Shown here: positions 28,468 to 37,912 of the stretch, piece by piece
Layout: each line of letters starts with the position of its first letter
How positions within the stretch are numbered: position 1 is the first letter of the stretch
From: Bacteroidota bacterium
GTDB taxonomy: Bacteria > Bacteroidota > Bacteroidia > Chitinophagales > Saprospiraceae
DNA length: 64,000 nt
Assembly (NCBI GenBank): GCA_029557915.1
Contig: JAKQHS010000031.1
Span: forward strand, 1-64,000
Direction of reading: 5' to 3'
Translations under genes and position numbers: made by a program
The notes under the pieces: model-generated
Told to the model about the DNA's origin: nothing
What the model saw: the letters and a program-made list of their open reading frames with translations, nothing else
The model's database searches: none

Positions 28468-29783
28468 ACCGGCTATGCTTGTTTTCCCTCCTCGTGTACA
28501 CCCTGATCGGCGGCTGTATCCGGCCGAAGGAATCCTACACGTCCCTGGCACCCGGAATCTGGAGGGGCGCATTGAAGCTCAGCACCATCCCCACCCTTTC
28601 TCTCAAGGAGGAGATCGAACGTTATGAAAACGAAGGCACCCAACCGGTATACGACCCGGAAGATGAACTGCCCTTCCTTTTTGAAGTCTTTTACAGGCCT
28701 GAAGACCAGAAACCCTATATTGAAATCATCAATGGTTCGGAACGGATCCGGATCGACGAAGTTTACACCGGCAGGAACAGAAATACCGCGGAAGATACCG
28801 TGTGGATCGAATTTGTCGCTTTTGATTCCCATATCCGCGGCATTCTGAAAGAAGGGATCATCCAGGGAGAATGGGTGGCCCGGAACCGCGTAAATTATTC
28901 CATTCCTTTCAATGCGCATTTCGGTAAAAAAGACCGTTTCCAGGTGGTGCCCTCCGATCCGGTTTCGGACCTGACCGGTACCTGGGAATGTCTTTTTGAC
29001 CTTAACCTGGAAAAAACGGAGAAGGCCATTGGGGAATTTAAACAAAATGGCGCCTCCCTCACCGGCACCTTCAGGACCGAAACGGGAGATCACCGGTATC
29101 TGGAAGGAACGGTGACCGGAAATAAATTTTTTCTCTCCGCCTTTGACGGCTCACATGCCTACCTGTTCTTTGGCAAGATTGCCGGGGACAGCCTCTTGGG
29201 CACCTTTAAATCGGGCAAGCATTTTCTGTCCGTTTGGACAGCGGTAAGGAACCCGAACGCCACCCTATCCTCCGCAACCCGGAGAAATATGGAAACGGGG
29301 CTGCCGGTTCATTTCAACTTCCTGAACCCGGAAGGCGAAACCCGGTCCCTGGCGGACTTTGACCAGGACATCAAAATCCTCCAGATCATGGGAACCTGGT
29401 GTCCGAATTGTTATGATGAAACCCGTTTTCTCAAAGAATATTTGCAAAAAAACCTGGAGCCCGATATCGCCGTGATCGGCCTCGCATGTGAAAGGCACCG
29501 GGATACCACCAAAGCCTTGAATGCCATCCGCAATTACCGGAAAAAACTGGAAGTGCCCTATGAGATTTTGCTGGCTGCCACCACAACCAGCAAAGCGGTG
29601 GTCAGTAAACAGCTGCCCTTCCTGGATTCCATCCTCGCCTACCCCACCCTGGTCATCCTGGATAAAAACAATAAGATCCATTCGATTCATACGGGTTTTG
29701 ACGGTCCGGCGACCAGCAAATACCCGGAATTTGTCAGGGAATTCGGAGAAACCATTCAAACCCTTAAAGAAAAAATAAAATGA
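28464..29783 (+). CDS. Thioredoxin-fold lipoprotein (TlpA-like), WCPNC active site
   Basis: 439 residues from a GTG start. A lipoprotein signal ends YTLIGGC (Cys at about residue 18). A beta-rich N-terminal region of about 250 residues precedes a thioredoxin domain with W312-C313-P-N-C316. A cis-Pro motif lies in AYPTLVILDKNN. The protein is probably anchored in the periplasmic face of a membrane and acts as a thiol-disulfide oxidoreductase, perhaps for cytochrome c maturation or for folding Cys-rich exports. The start overlaps the previous stop, and its own stop overlaps the SDR start (ATGA), so three genes are coupled. Confidence 0.88.
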   Translation: MNRLCLFSLLVYTLIGGCIRPKESYTSLAPGIWRGALKLSTIPTLSLKEEIERYENEGTQPVYDPEDELPFLFEVFYRPEDQKPYIEIINGSERIRIDEVYTGRNRNTAEDTVWIEFVAFDSHIRGILKEGIIQGEWVARNRVNYSIPFNAHFGKKDRFQVVPSDPVSDLTGTWECLFDLNLEKTEKAIGEFKQNGASLTGTFRTETGDHRYLEGTVTGNKFFLSAFDGSHAYLFFGKIAGDSLLGTFKSGKHFLSVWTAVRNPNATLSSATRRNMETGLPVHFNFLNPEGETRSLADFDQDIKILQIMGTWCPNCYDETRFLKEYLQKNLEPDIAVIGLACERHRDTTKALNAIRNYRKKLEVPYEILLAATTTSKAVVSKQLPFLDSILAYPTLVILDKNNKIHSIHTGFDGPATSKYPEFVREFGETIQTLKEKIK

Positions 29784-30547
29784 ATGTAATCATCACAGGG
29801 GCCTCCTCGGGGATCGGGAAAGCCGCTGCAAAGGAATTTGCGCGTCACGGGCACTCTTTGATTTTGTGCGCCAGAAGACAGGACCGTTTGGACAATTTGG
29901 CCATGGACCTCCGGAAATCCTTCGGCGTGAAGGTCCATAACCTGTCTTTTGACATCAGGAACCTGGCCGAAACAGAATCGGCAATAGGCCAGATCCCGGA
30001 TGAATTCAAACCCATTGATGTCCTGTTGAACAATGCCGGCCTGGCCAGCGGACTTGATTATATCCATGAAGGAAGTCTGGAGGACTGGGACCTTATGATC
30101 GATACCAATGTCAAAGGTTTGCTCTACATCACCCGCCTGATCAGCCCGGAAATGGTAGCCCGCAAAACGGGACATATCATTAATATCTGTTCTACTGCGG
30201 GAAAGGATATTTACCCGAAGGGCAATGTGTACAGTGCCACCAAAGCCGCCGTGGACATGCTTACCAAAGGCATGCGGTTGGACCTTTATACTCACGGAGT
30301 CCGGGTGAGCCAGGTTGCTCCTGGCATGGTCGAAGAAACAGAATTCGCCCGGGTCCGGTTTCATGGGGATGAGAAAAAAGCCAGCATCTATGAAGATTTT
30401 AATCCGTTGAAATCTTCCGATGTGGCGGAAATCATCTATTTTGTCGCAAGCCGTCCTCCCCATATCAATATCCAGGATGTATTGGTCATGGGCACCCAGC
30501 AAGCGGGCAGCAATTTTACGGACCGCAGCGGTAGAAAATTTGATTGA
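29780..30547 (+). CDS. SDR-family NAD(P)-dependent oxidoreductase (YdfG-like)
   Basis: 255 residues. Classical short-chain dehydrogenase motifs: cofactor-binding TGASSGIG at residues 6-13, ARRQDRL giving NADP preference, NNAG, and the catalytic Ser (INICSTAG) with YSATKAA (Tyr and Lys spaced YxxxK). The order fits E. coli YdfG, which oxidises 3-hydroxy acids, but the substrate cannot be read. The ATG overlaps the TlpA-like stop by four bases. Confidence 0.9.
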   Translation: MNVIITGASSGIGKAAAKEFARHGHSLILCARRQDRLDNLAMDLRKSFGVKVHNLSFDIRNLAETESAIGQIPDEFKPIDVLLNNAGLASGLDYIHEGSLEDWDLMIDTNVKGLLYITRLISPEMVARKTGHIINICSTAGKDIYPKGNVYSATKAAVDMLTKGMRLDLYTHGVRVSQVAPGMVEETEFARVRFHGDEKKASIYEDFNPLKSSDVAEIIYFVASRPPHINIQDVLVMGTQQAGSNFTDRSGRKFD

Positions 30548-30640
30548 CCGGGAATACGGCATCTTAAACTCTGGAAACATGTTGTGCGCAGGAAAACCCG
30601 CATACCGGGATCCCTGCATACGGAATACGGACCTGTCAAG

Positions 30641-32827
30641 ATGAAAAATTCATTCCTTGTATTTTTTTCATGGTTTTCCTGTTCCTGCATTCTGAATGCC
30701 CAGGACCAAGTCCCTGCCTGGAACCCTGAAAGCCACAGCTCATCCGGGCGGGATTGGTTGGTCACCCCCATAACGGAACCCGCGGGAGTGTTTACACAAA
30801 ACCAGGGGAAGGAACTGGTCCTTTACAACGGCTTATTGCGAAGGGTATTCCGGCTGCAACCAAATCTGGCTTGCATAGATTTCACCAATACGACCAATCA
30901 GCAACAACTGCTGAGAGCAACAAGCCCTGAAGCCCGCCTGGTCCTGGACGGGGAAACCTTTAACATCGGAGGCTTGTATGGACAAAAAGAAAAGGCATAC
31001 CTCAGGGCGGAATGGATGGATTCCCTGTCGGGCCATGAAAATGACTTCCAGTTTACCAATTATTCCATTGCAGGGATAAGTCCAAGGATCAACTGGAAGA
31101 CGTCCATGTGGCATATGGAGAGGGAAAAAGCTTCGGGCAAAACCGTGAGTTTTGAATACCGGCATCCCCGGTTTCAAGGCCTGAAGGTTTCCGTCCACTA
31201 TGATTTGTATGACGGCCTCCCGCTGATCTGCAAATGGGTGAGCATCCGTAACGACGGCCGGCAAACCGTCCGGATTGACCGGGTGATCAATGAAATCCTG
31301 GCAATGGTAGAAGAAGAAAGCGCGGTGATTGGCAAGCCGGATCAGATGAAAACACCCCAGGGCCTGTATATCGAATCCAATTACGCTTTCAACAATGCCA
31401 TGAGGTATGCCCTCAGTGACCAGACGACCCACTGGAAAACCGACAGCAGTTACACTTCCCAGGTGAATTACAATTATGAAACCCCTTGCCTGCTTGAAGT
31501 ATACCCCACTCATGGACCCGGGATCGAACTGCCTGCCGGAGCTTATTTTGAATCCATCAGGACCTATGAACTCCTCCTGGACAGCTATGACCGTGAGCGC
31601 AGGGGCCTGGCAGTCAGAAAAATGTACCGGGTCATCGCTCCCTGGACCAATACCAATCCCATTTTTATGCACCTGGTGAGCCGGTCGGATGAAGAAGTGC
31701 GCCAGGCCATTGACCAATGCGCCGCAACGGGTTATGAAGCGCTGATCCTGAGCTTTGGCAGTCACTGCAACATCGAGGATACTTCCGCTGCCAATCTCAT
31801 AAGATGGAAAACCCTGGCAGACTATGCCCATTCCAAGAATATATTTATCGGCAGCTATTCCCTTTTCAGCTCTAGGAGGATCAGCGATGAGGAAGACGTG
31901 ATCAACCCCGCTACGGGTAAACCCGGGGGTGCTTTTTTCGGCAATGCCCCCTGCTTCGGAAGCGCCTGGGGTCAGGCTTATTCTGCACGCCTTAAAACGT
32001 TTTTCCAGGCCACCGGTTTTGACCTTTTTGAAAATGACGGGCCGTATCCGGGGGACCTGTGCGCTTCAAAAAATCATCCCGGACACCAGGGCCTGGAAGA
32101 CAGCCAGTGGAGACAGATGGAAATGCAAAAGGACCTCTATCGCTGGTGTACGGAAAGGGGCATCTATATCAATGCTCCGGACTGGTATTTCCTCGATGGA
32201 ACCCATAAAATCGCCCTGGGATACCGGGAAGTCAATTTTTCACTGCCCCGGGAACAGCAAGTCCTCCTCAACCGGCAAAACATCTATGACGGCACCTGGG
32301 AAAAAAACAGTTCCATGGCCTGGGGTTTTGTTCCACTCACAAAGTATCACGGAGGCGGGCCGGAAGCCGTACTCGAGCCGCTGCATGCACACCTGGAGGA
32401 CTATGAGAAACTGATGACCCAATATTACGGCGCCGGGGTCCAGGCCTGCTACCGCGGACCAAGGCTCTTTGACACGGAAGAAACAAAATCCATGGTCATC
32501 CGGATCATTGGCTGGTACAAAATATACAGGGAAATCCTGAACTCGGACCTGATCCACCTTCGCCGTGCAGACGGCAGGGACTGGGATGGCTGGTTGCACG
32601 TCAACCCCGGCCTTAAGGACAAAGGATTTTTACAAGTCTTTAATCCGTTGAACCATGAACTGGAACGGGAGATACGGATTCCATTGTATTATACCGGTCT
32701 GACCACAAAAGCAATTCTGGCGGAAAAGGACGGACGTCCCGTCAAATACCGGATTGACCGGGACTATTCCATAAAAGTCAGAGTAAGAATACCGGCAGCT
32801 TCCTCCACCTGGTTTGTGATCCGGTGA
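30641..32827 (+). CDS. Secreted glycoside hydrolase-like protein (GH36/clan D-like)
   Basis: 728 residues. The ATG at 30641 gives a proper signal peptide (MKNSFLVFFSWF...ILNAQ); a longer frame upstream lacks one. An N-terminal beta-supersandwich-like region (about residues 30-330) is followed by a barrel-like region with EALILSFGSHCN, FDLFENDGPYPGDLC and HVNPGLKDKGFLQVFNPL. Layout and local similarity suggest alpha-galactosidase-like enzymes. The Asp in FENDGPYPGD is a candidate nucleophile, not proven. No T9SS signal is present, so periplasmic action is likely. Family assignment is tentative. Confidence 0.7.
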   Translation: MKNSFLVFFSWFSCSCILNAQDQVPAWNPESHSSSGRDWLVTPITEPAGVFTQNQGKELVLYNGLLRRVFRLQPNLACIDFTNTTNQQQLLRATSPEARLVLDGETFNIGGLYGQKEKAYLRAEWMDSLSGHENDFQFTNYSIAGISPRINWKTSMWHMEREKASGKTVSFEYRHPRFQGLKVSVHYDLYDGLPLICKWVSIRNDGRQTVRIDRVINEILAMVEEESAVIGKPDQMKTPQGLYIESNYAFNNAMRYALSDQTTHWKTDSSYTSQVNYNYETPCLLEVYPTHGPGIELPAGAYFESIRTYELLLDSYDRERRGLAVRKMYRVIAPWTNTNPIFMHLVSRSDEEVRQAIDQCAATGYEALILSFGSHCNIEDTSAANLIRWKTLADYAHSKNIFIGSYSLFSSRRISDEEDVINPATGKPGGAFFGNAPCFGSAWGQAYSARLKTFFQATGFDLFENDGPYPGDLCASKNHPGHQGLEDSQWRQMEMQKDLYRWCTERGIYINAPDWYFLDGTHKIALGYREVNFSLPREQQVLLNRQNIYDGTWEKNSSMAWGFVPLTKYHGGGPEAVLEPLHAHLEDYEKLMTQYYGAGVQACYRGPRLFDTEETKSMVIRIIGWYKIYREILNSDLIHLRRADGRDWDGWLHVNPGLKDKGFLQVFNPLNHELEREIRIPLYYTGLTTKAILAEKDGRPVKYRIDRDYSIKVRVRIPAASSTWFVIR

Positions 32828-32831
32828 AGGA

Positions 32832-33497
32832 TTATTCCGCCTTCATTTTGAGTTTGACCACCCCGTTTTTCAATTCGATCTTGTCCGTGGTTTTTTGTTT
32901 TTTATATCCGTTGCCTTCGGGATCGATATCCTGTTCGAAGCCGGTAGCGCTGGTGACCGCTTTGTCCTCCATTTTATCCACGATCCTGCCCAGTCCTCCG
33001 AAGACCGTGGCTGAGGTTTTTTCCTTCCACCAGGTACCGGCCAGGGTGCAATGGAAGGTGAATTCCATATAGCCGTCCTCTCCGATTTTGACGTCCAGGG
33101 ATTCATCGTTGTTCTGGCTGTACCCTACATGGTATTCCATCCTGGGCGATTTGGTTTCCAGGACATATTTGATGGCCGCGATCCCTTTGTATTTGCCGAG
33201 GTCCTGGGCGGTTTTGAAATTTTCCTTGGTATCCGGTTTATCGCCGTTGACGATAAGATAACTGCCGGATTCTCTGACAAATCCCCCGTCCCAGCTCCCG
33301 ATCCAGATACGCAGGGACTGATCCGGTTTGACGGCGTTGCCGGTAATGTAACGGTAGGCGCCCACTTTGATATGCTGAGGCTGTGTGGTGAATTCTTTAC
33401 CATCTATCGTCACGCTGAGCATGTGGTCTTTCTGGATCTGCGCCTGAAGAAGGCTTAAAGGGGTAATTATCAAAAGGAGGAATATAATATTTTTCAT
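32832..33497 (-). CDS. Secreted protein of unknown function
   Basis: 221 residues with a signal peptide (MKNIIFLLLIITPLSLLQAQ). The mature part is beta-rich and has no Cys pattern or catalytic motif I recognise; it contains FTFHCTLAGTWWKEK near residue 150. Four bases separate its stop from the convergent glycosidase-like gene. A well-spaced promoter lies upstream, so it is probably expressed on its own. Function unknown. Confidence 0.8.
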   Translation of the reverse strand: MKNIIFLLLIITPLSLLQAQIQKDHMLSVTIDGKEFTTQPQHIKVGAYRYITGNAVKPDQSLRIWIGSWDGGFVRESGSYLIVNGDKPDTKENFKTAQDLGKYKGIAAIKYVLETKSPRMEYHVGYSQNNDESLDVKIGEDGYMEFTFHCTLAGTWWKEKTSATVFGGLGRIVDKMEDKAVTSATGFEQDIDPEGNGYKKQKTTDKIELKNGVVKLKMKAE

Positions 33498-33517
33498 GGT
33501 TTCATGGTATTGAAAGC

Positions 33518-33549
33518 CAAAGTTATAAGGCTTTGAAACATTATGGCAA
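33518..33549 (-). promoter_or_regulatory. Promoter for the 221-residue secreted protein
   Basis: On the minus strand, a -33 TTG (33547-33549) is separated by 21 bases from a -7 TAACTTTG (33518-33525), matching the Bacteroidota consensus TTG-N17-23-TAnnTTTG. Confidence 0.75.
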
Positions 33550-33715
33550 GGATTGCTGGTTAAAATTCAGGATATGCCGGATGCAGGCCGTCGTCAGTGG
33601 GTATCCGGCGATGCGGGATCACGACGCTATCCTTACTTTACCCGCCGGCACAACCGCTCTGAAGATTCAGAACTGGTATTAGGCAGCCACATTCCGGGTT
33701 GCAATGGTTTCTCTC

Positions 33716-33723
33716 TATCTTTG
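33716..33723 (+). promoter_or_regulatory. -7 promoter element (TATCTTTG) for purL
   Basis: Exact TAnnTTTG match. The first in-frame ATG (33728) is only 4 bases downstream, so the message is either leaderless or starts at the second ATG (33758). Confidence 0.65.
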
Positions 33724-33727
33724 CCCC

Positions 33728-35974
33728 ATGTTAGCAACCGCTGAAACGAACCTGACAATGGCCACCGCCCTGGGCCTCACCCCTGAAGAATTTGAAAAGA
33801 TCCAACAAATCCTCGGCAGGCTGCCAAACTATACCGAACTCAGTATTTATTCGGTGATGTGGTCCGAACATTGCAGTTATAAAAATTCGATCAAATACCT
33901 AAAGACCTTGCCCCGCGAAGGCAAATCCCTGCTGGTCAGTGCCGGAGAAGAAAACGCGGGCCTGGTGGACATCGGCGATGGCCTGGCCTGCGCTTTTAAG
34001 ATCGAATCGCACAATCATCCGTCAGCGATTGAACCCTACCAGGGTGCTGCGACCGGGGTTGGGGGCATTCACCGGGATATTTTTACCATGGGGGCCCGGC
34101 CGATTGCCGCCCTGAATTCATTGAGGTTCGGCCTGCCGGACACGTCCCATATGAAAAACCTGGTCCGCGGCGTGGTAAAAGGCATTGGTAATTACGGCAA
34201 TTGTTTCGGCGTTCCCACCGTAGGAGGCGAAACCTATTTTATGGATTGTTACCAGCAAAACATTTTGGTGAACGCGATGTCTGCCGGAATCGTAAAAGTG
34301 GGCGAAACCATATCGGCCACGGCCCATGGGGCGGGCAATCCCGTGTTCATTGTGGGTTCGGCGACCGGCAAGGATGGGATTCATGGGGCCACTTTTGCCT
34401 CCGCGGACCTGTCCGAGGACAGCGCGGAAGACCTTCCTTCGGTGCAGGTAGGCGACCCTTTCCAGGAAAAACTCCTGCTGGAGGCCTCCCTCGAGGTCAT
34501 CCGGTCGGGTTGCATCATTGGTATGCAGGACATGGGCGCCGCCGGCATCACTTGTTCGACATCCGAAATGTCGGCCAAAGGCAATTCCGGCATGGTCATC
34601 CACCTGGATAAAGTGCCCTTACGGCAAACGGATATGCAACCCTATGAGATCCTGCTTTCCGAAAGCCAGGAAAGGATGCTGGTGGTTTGCCGGAAAGGGG
34701 AGGAAAAAAGACTGATGGAAATATTCGAAAAATGGGACCTCGAATGTGCAGAGATTGGCAGGGTGACCGATAGCCCTTACCTGGAGTATTATTTTCACGG
34801 GGAAGAGGTCGCCCGGGTACCCGCCCACAGCCTGGTCCTGGGCGGGGGGGCCCCTGTTTATGACCGATCTTTCAAGGCACCCGGTTATCTCGAAAAAATT
34901 GCAGGCTTCGACCCCCGCCAGGTGCCCCAGCCCGACCACCTGGGAGAAGCAGCCAGCATCCTCCTGGGCTCACTGAATATCGCGTCCAAAAAATGGATTT
35001 ACCGTCAATATGATTCCACGGTAAGGACTGGCTCAATGAATACGGTGGAACCTTCGGATGCAGCCCTCGTTTGGATCAGAGGTACGGACAAGGCCCTGGC
35101 CCTCACCGTGGACTGCAACAGCGCCTACGTTTTTGCCAATCCAAATACAGGCACCCAGATCGCCGTGGCTGAGGCGGCCCGGAATATTGTATGTTCCGGC
35201 GGCACTCCCCTTGCCATCACCAATTGTCTCAATTTCGGAAATCCCTATGACCTGGAAGTCTACTGGCAATTTGTTGAAGCCATAAAAGGGATGGGTATTG
35301 CCTGCCGGGCTTTTGAGACACCGGTCACCGGAGGGAATGTCAGTTTTTACAATCAATCACAGGTGGGTGACCAAACGATTCCGGTTTATCCTACTCCGAC
35401 CATCGGAATGCTTGGACTGCTGCAGGCAGATCAAAAAACGAACCTGTCTTTCCCTTATGCGGGCCTGGAGGTTTACCTGGTAGGCCCAGTAACCGATGAC
35501 CTCGGTTCCAGTGAATACCTCAGGCAAATTCACGGTATTCAGTATTCTCCGGCTCCCTGGTTTGACCTTTCCATGGAGCTCCAGGTGCAAAAGGCGGTCA
35601 GCAAGCTGATCAAAAATAAATTCATCCTCTCTGCCCATGATGTGAGTGAAGGCGGTCTTCTGGTTTGTTTGTTTGAAGCTTGTCTGGGGGGCAACCTGGG
35701 TTTTGACCTGGTCAGCATGCCCGGCATCCGCAAAGACAGTTTTCTTTTCGGGGAAGGCCAGTCCAGGATCGTTATCGGCGTGGACCCTATCCGCGAGGAT
35801 GATGTAGTACAAGCCCTCGCTGGTGACCTTATTCCTTATATCAAATTGGGAAGGACCCGGCAGGACGGTATTTTTACCCTCGACAATGAACCCTTCGGAT
35901 CGGTGACGGACTGGAATAAGCAGTATGCATCCAGCCTGGAACACCTGATGGAAAGCCAGGAGCAACCGTCTTGA
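33728..35974 (+). CDS. purL: Phosphoribosylformylglycinamidine synthase subunit II
   Basis: 748 residues. Small-type PurL (used with PurS and PurQ), as shown by length and by N-terminal [36 protein letters not shown]. Other family marks are [22 protein letters not shown], the ATP-binding region near [15 protein letters not shown], and [14 protein letters not shown]. It converts FGAR, glutamine and ATP to FGAM in purine synthesis. Start is ATG 33728 or ATG 33758 ([12 protein letters not shown]); the promoter position makes the second attractive. GuaA, another purine enzyme, is encoded 20 kb away in a separate operon. Confidence 0.96.
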   Translation: MLATAETNLTMATALGLTPEEFEKIQQILGRLPNYTELSIYSVMWSEHCSYKNSIKYLKTLPREGKSLLVSAGEENAGLVDIGDGLACAFKIESHNHPSAIEPYQGAATGVGGIHRDIFTMGARPIAALNSLRFGLPDTSHMKNLVRGVVKGIGNYGNCFGVPTVGGETYFMDCYQQNILVNAMSAGIVKVGETISATAHGAGNPVFIVGSATGKDGIHGATFASADLSEDSAEDLPSVQVGDPFQEKLLLEASLEVIRSGCIIGMQDMGAAGITCSTSEMSAKGNSGMVIHLDKVPLRQTDMQPYEILLSESQERMLVVCRKGEEKRLMEIFEKWDLECAEIGRVTDSPYLEYYFHGEEVARVPAHSLVLGGGAPVYDRSFKAPGYLEKIAGFDPRQVPQPDHLGEAASILLGSLNIASKKWIYRQYDSTVRTGSMNTVEPSDAALVWIRGTDKALALTVDCNSAYVFANPNTGTQIAVAEAARNIVCSGGTPLAITNCLNFGNPYDLEVYWQFVEAIKGMGIACRAFETPVTGGNVSFYNQSQVGDQTIPVYPTPTIGMLGLLQADQKTNLSFPYAGLEVYLVGPVTDDLGSSEYLRQIHGIQYSPAPWFDLSMELQVQKAVSKLIKNKFILSAHDVSEGGLLVCLFEACLGGNLGFDLVSMPGIRKDSFLFGEGQSRIVIGVDPIREDDVVQALAGDLIPYIKLGRTRQDGIFTLDNEPFGSVTDWNKQYASSLEHLMESQEQPS

Positions 35975-36001
35975 AACTGAGTGGGAAAATGTTTAATTTT
36001 G
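35971..36001 (+). promoter_or_regulatory. Promoter for the TlpA-like lipoprotein
   Basis: TTG (35971-35973), a 20-base spacer, then TAATTTTG (35994-36001), in full agreement with the Bacteroidota consensus and 19 bases before the ATG at 36021. The TTG overlaps the purL stop region. Confidence 0.8.
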
Positions 36002-36020
36002 CATTAAATTTTTTAATAAT

Positions 36021-37088
36021 ATGATCAAACGATTTATCTATATTTTATTGGGTGCCGGATTGCTGATCTCTGGCCTGAATTGCGCAGGGACCGGTTCCAA
36101 AGGCCTGACCATTAAAGGAAGATTTTCGGACGCCTCAAATCTGCGGATCTTTTTTGACCAACTTCCGATCGTTACCCAGAAGGTGGAAGTGGTCGCCCAG
36201 TCGGATATTGGATCAAACGGTAAATTTTCCTTGAGCACGGATGTCCCGATGGAAGCCGGCATATACCGGATCCGGGTGGGAAGCCGTAACCTGACCCTTA
36301 TCCTGGACGGCAGTGAAAGAGTGATTGAAATCAACGGAACCCTGAACGATATGGACAACGGGAGTTGTTCTATCAAAGGCTCTGACGAATCCATCAAAGC
36401 CAATGAACTGGCCGGCAAATTATTCCGGAGAGAAATCGGTATGAATGACCTTAAAAAGGCGGTGGCTGCCACCGATAACCCGCTGACTTCCCTGTTCTTC
36501 GTCCTGGGTACCATCAATGAGACCAGGGAAGACATCGATTTGCTCAAAAACATTGTCGCTAAGTTGAGGGAAAAACACCCGAAAAGCGCCTATACTACCG
36601 ACCTGGACAACATCGCCACCACCCTGGAAAAAAACCTGATGGCCAAAGAATCCGCAATGCTGATCAAGGAAGGAGCGGAAGCCCCCAACATTGCCCTGCC
36701 CAACCCGGAAGGAAAAGTGATCGAATTAAATTCCCTTCGCGGGAAAGTGGTATTGCTCGATTTCTGGGCCAGTTGGTGCGGACCCTGCCGCCGGGAAAAT
36801 CCCAACGTGGTAAACGTTTACAACAAATACAAAGACCAGGGCTTTACGGTTTACAGCGTCTCTCTCGACCGGCCGGGAGGCATGGAAAACTGGAAACAAG
36901 CCATTGCTGCTGACAAACTCAGTTGGCCGAACCATGTGAGCGATCTTCAGTTCTGGAACAGCGCTGCCGGAAGATTGTACGGAGTCGATGCGATCCCCAG
37001 GGCTTATTTGCTGGATCGGGAAGGCCGGATCGCAGGCGTCAACCTGCGCGGCCCCGCCCTTGAGCCCGCAGTAAAAAAACTGCTTTAA
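36021..37088 (+). CDS. TlpA-like thioredoxin lipoprotein with DUF4369-like N-terminus
   Basis: 355 residues. Lipoprotein signal with Cys in SGLNCAG (residue 21). The N-terminal half (GLTIKGRFSDAS...LILDGSERVIEINGTL) resembles DUF4369 of Bacteroidota thiol-disulfide proteins. The C-terminal thioredoxin domain carries W252-C253-G-P-C256 and a cis-Pro region IPRAYLLDREG. It probably reduces disulfides in the periplasm, for example in apocytochrome c or Cys-rich exports. It has its own promoter and ends in a hairpin shared with the convergent SpoU gene. Confidence 0.92.
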   Translation: MIKRFIYILLGAGLLISGLNCAGTGSKGLTIKGRFSDASNLRIFFDQLPIVTQKVEVVAQSDIGSNGKFSLSTDVPMEAGIYRIRVGSRNLTLILDGSERVIEINGTLNDMDNGSCSIKGSDESIKANELAGKLFRREIGMNDLKKAVAATDNPLTSLFFVLGTINETREDIDLLKNIVAKLREKHPKSAYTTDLDNIATTLEKNLMAKESAMLIKEGAEAPNIALPNPEGKVIELNSLRGKVVLLDFWASWCGPCRRENPNVVNVYNKYKDQGFTVYSVSLDRPGGMENWKQAIAADKLSWPNHVSDLQFWNSAAGRLYGVDAIPRAYLLDREGRIAGVNLRGPALEPAVKKLL

Positions 37089-37112
37089 AGAAAACATTCA
37101 CCCTACTCCCGG

Positions 37113-37145
37113 CAAAGGGCAATTCAGGCAATGGGTTGCCCTTTG
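37113..37145. terminator. Bidirectional hairpin between TlpA-like and SpoU genes
   Basis: CAAAGGGCAA (37113-37122) and TTGCCCTTTG (37136-37145) are a perfect 10-bp inverted repeat with a 13-base loop. It overlaps the last codons of the minus-strand methylase and lies 25 bases after the plus-strand stop. Confidence 0.75.
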
Positions 37146-37912
37146 TCATTTCTGGTATGCAACTGCCTTTGCCATTCCGCCAATATGATTCCGGTGGCCA
37201 TCGCGGCATTGAGGGATTCAGGGAGCGCCTGATAAGCCGGGATCCGGACAGTACAGGTCAACCGGGTTCTTACCTGTTTGGAAATGCCCTGGCCTTCGCT
37301 CCCGATGACCAAAAGACCCGAATCCGGCAAGAAATTCTGATACAATGATTCTCCTTCCAGGGCCGCTCCGATCACCGGATAATGATCGTCCAGGGATAAG
37401 GCGGATATGGCGCCGCACCAGTATTTCACCCTGCAAAAACTGCCCATGGATGCCTGGATCACCTTCGGATGGACGATATCGGCACAGCCTTCACTGAATC
37501 CAATGCTCCGGACCGCAAACCATTCAGCGGTACGCAGAATGGTGCCCAGGTTGCCCGGATCCTGAACCTGGTCAAGGTAAAGGTGGATTCCGGTTTCAAA
37601 ATAGGACCCTTCCGGGACCATGGGAGGAGGGATGCTCCCGGTCATCAGGATCTCCGGATGGGTATCCAGGTTGGAAATCCGGCTCATCTCCCGGTCCGTC
37701 ACCTCAATCACCTTTTCTTTGAAAGGCATCAACAAGGTGGAATTCGGGTCGTCGGGCGCCCGGGATATAAAAATTTGCTGAACCTCTTTGAACCCGGATC
37801 GCAGAATATCAAACACTGTTTTCGCGCCTTCTGCCAGGAAAAGATTATACTTGTATCGATACTTTTTATGGGAAAGGGAACGTATTATTTTTGCATGGTT
37901 TTCTGAAAGCAT
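37124..37912 (-). CDS. SpoU/TrmH-family RNA 2'-O-methyltransferase (RlmB-like)
   Basis: 262 residues. A small N-terminal substrate-binding domain (KYNLFLAEGAKTVFDIL) precedes the trefoil-knot SPOUT domain with motif 1 LDQVQDPGNLGTILRTAEWF, motif 2 LLVIGSEGQGIS and motif 3 VRIPAYQALPESLNAAMATGIIL. It methylates ribose 2'-O in rRNA or tRNA; the target cannot be read. Divergent from a TamL-like gene, and the two promoters overlap. Confidence 0.92.
   Translation of the reverse strand: MLSENHAKIIRSLSHKKYRYKYNLFLAEGAKTVFDILRSGFKEVQQIFISRAPDDPNSTLLMPFKEKVIEVTDREMSRISNLDTHPEILMTGSIPPPMVPEGSYFETGIHLYLDQVQDPGNLGTILRTAEWFAVRSIGFSEGCADIVHPKVIQASMGSFCRVKYWCGAISALSLDDHYPVIGAALEGESLYQNFLPDSGLLVIGSEGQGISKQVRTRLTCTVRIPAYQALPESLNAAMATGIILAEWQRQLHTRNDKGQPIA
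37886..37893 (+). promoter_or_regulatory. -7 promoter element (TATTTTTG) for the TamL-like gene
   Basis: Exact TAnnTTTG match inside the 5' coding end of the divergent SpoU gene. The expected transcription start (near 37898) lies downstream of the TTG at 37891, so that TTG is unlikely to be the real start codon. Confidence 0.6.

Noticed and set aside
33553-33744. 63-codon open frame upstream of purL
   Set aside because: Runs into the purL start and contains its promoter; the composition is not protein-like.
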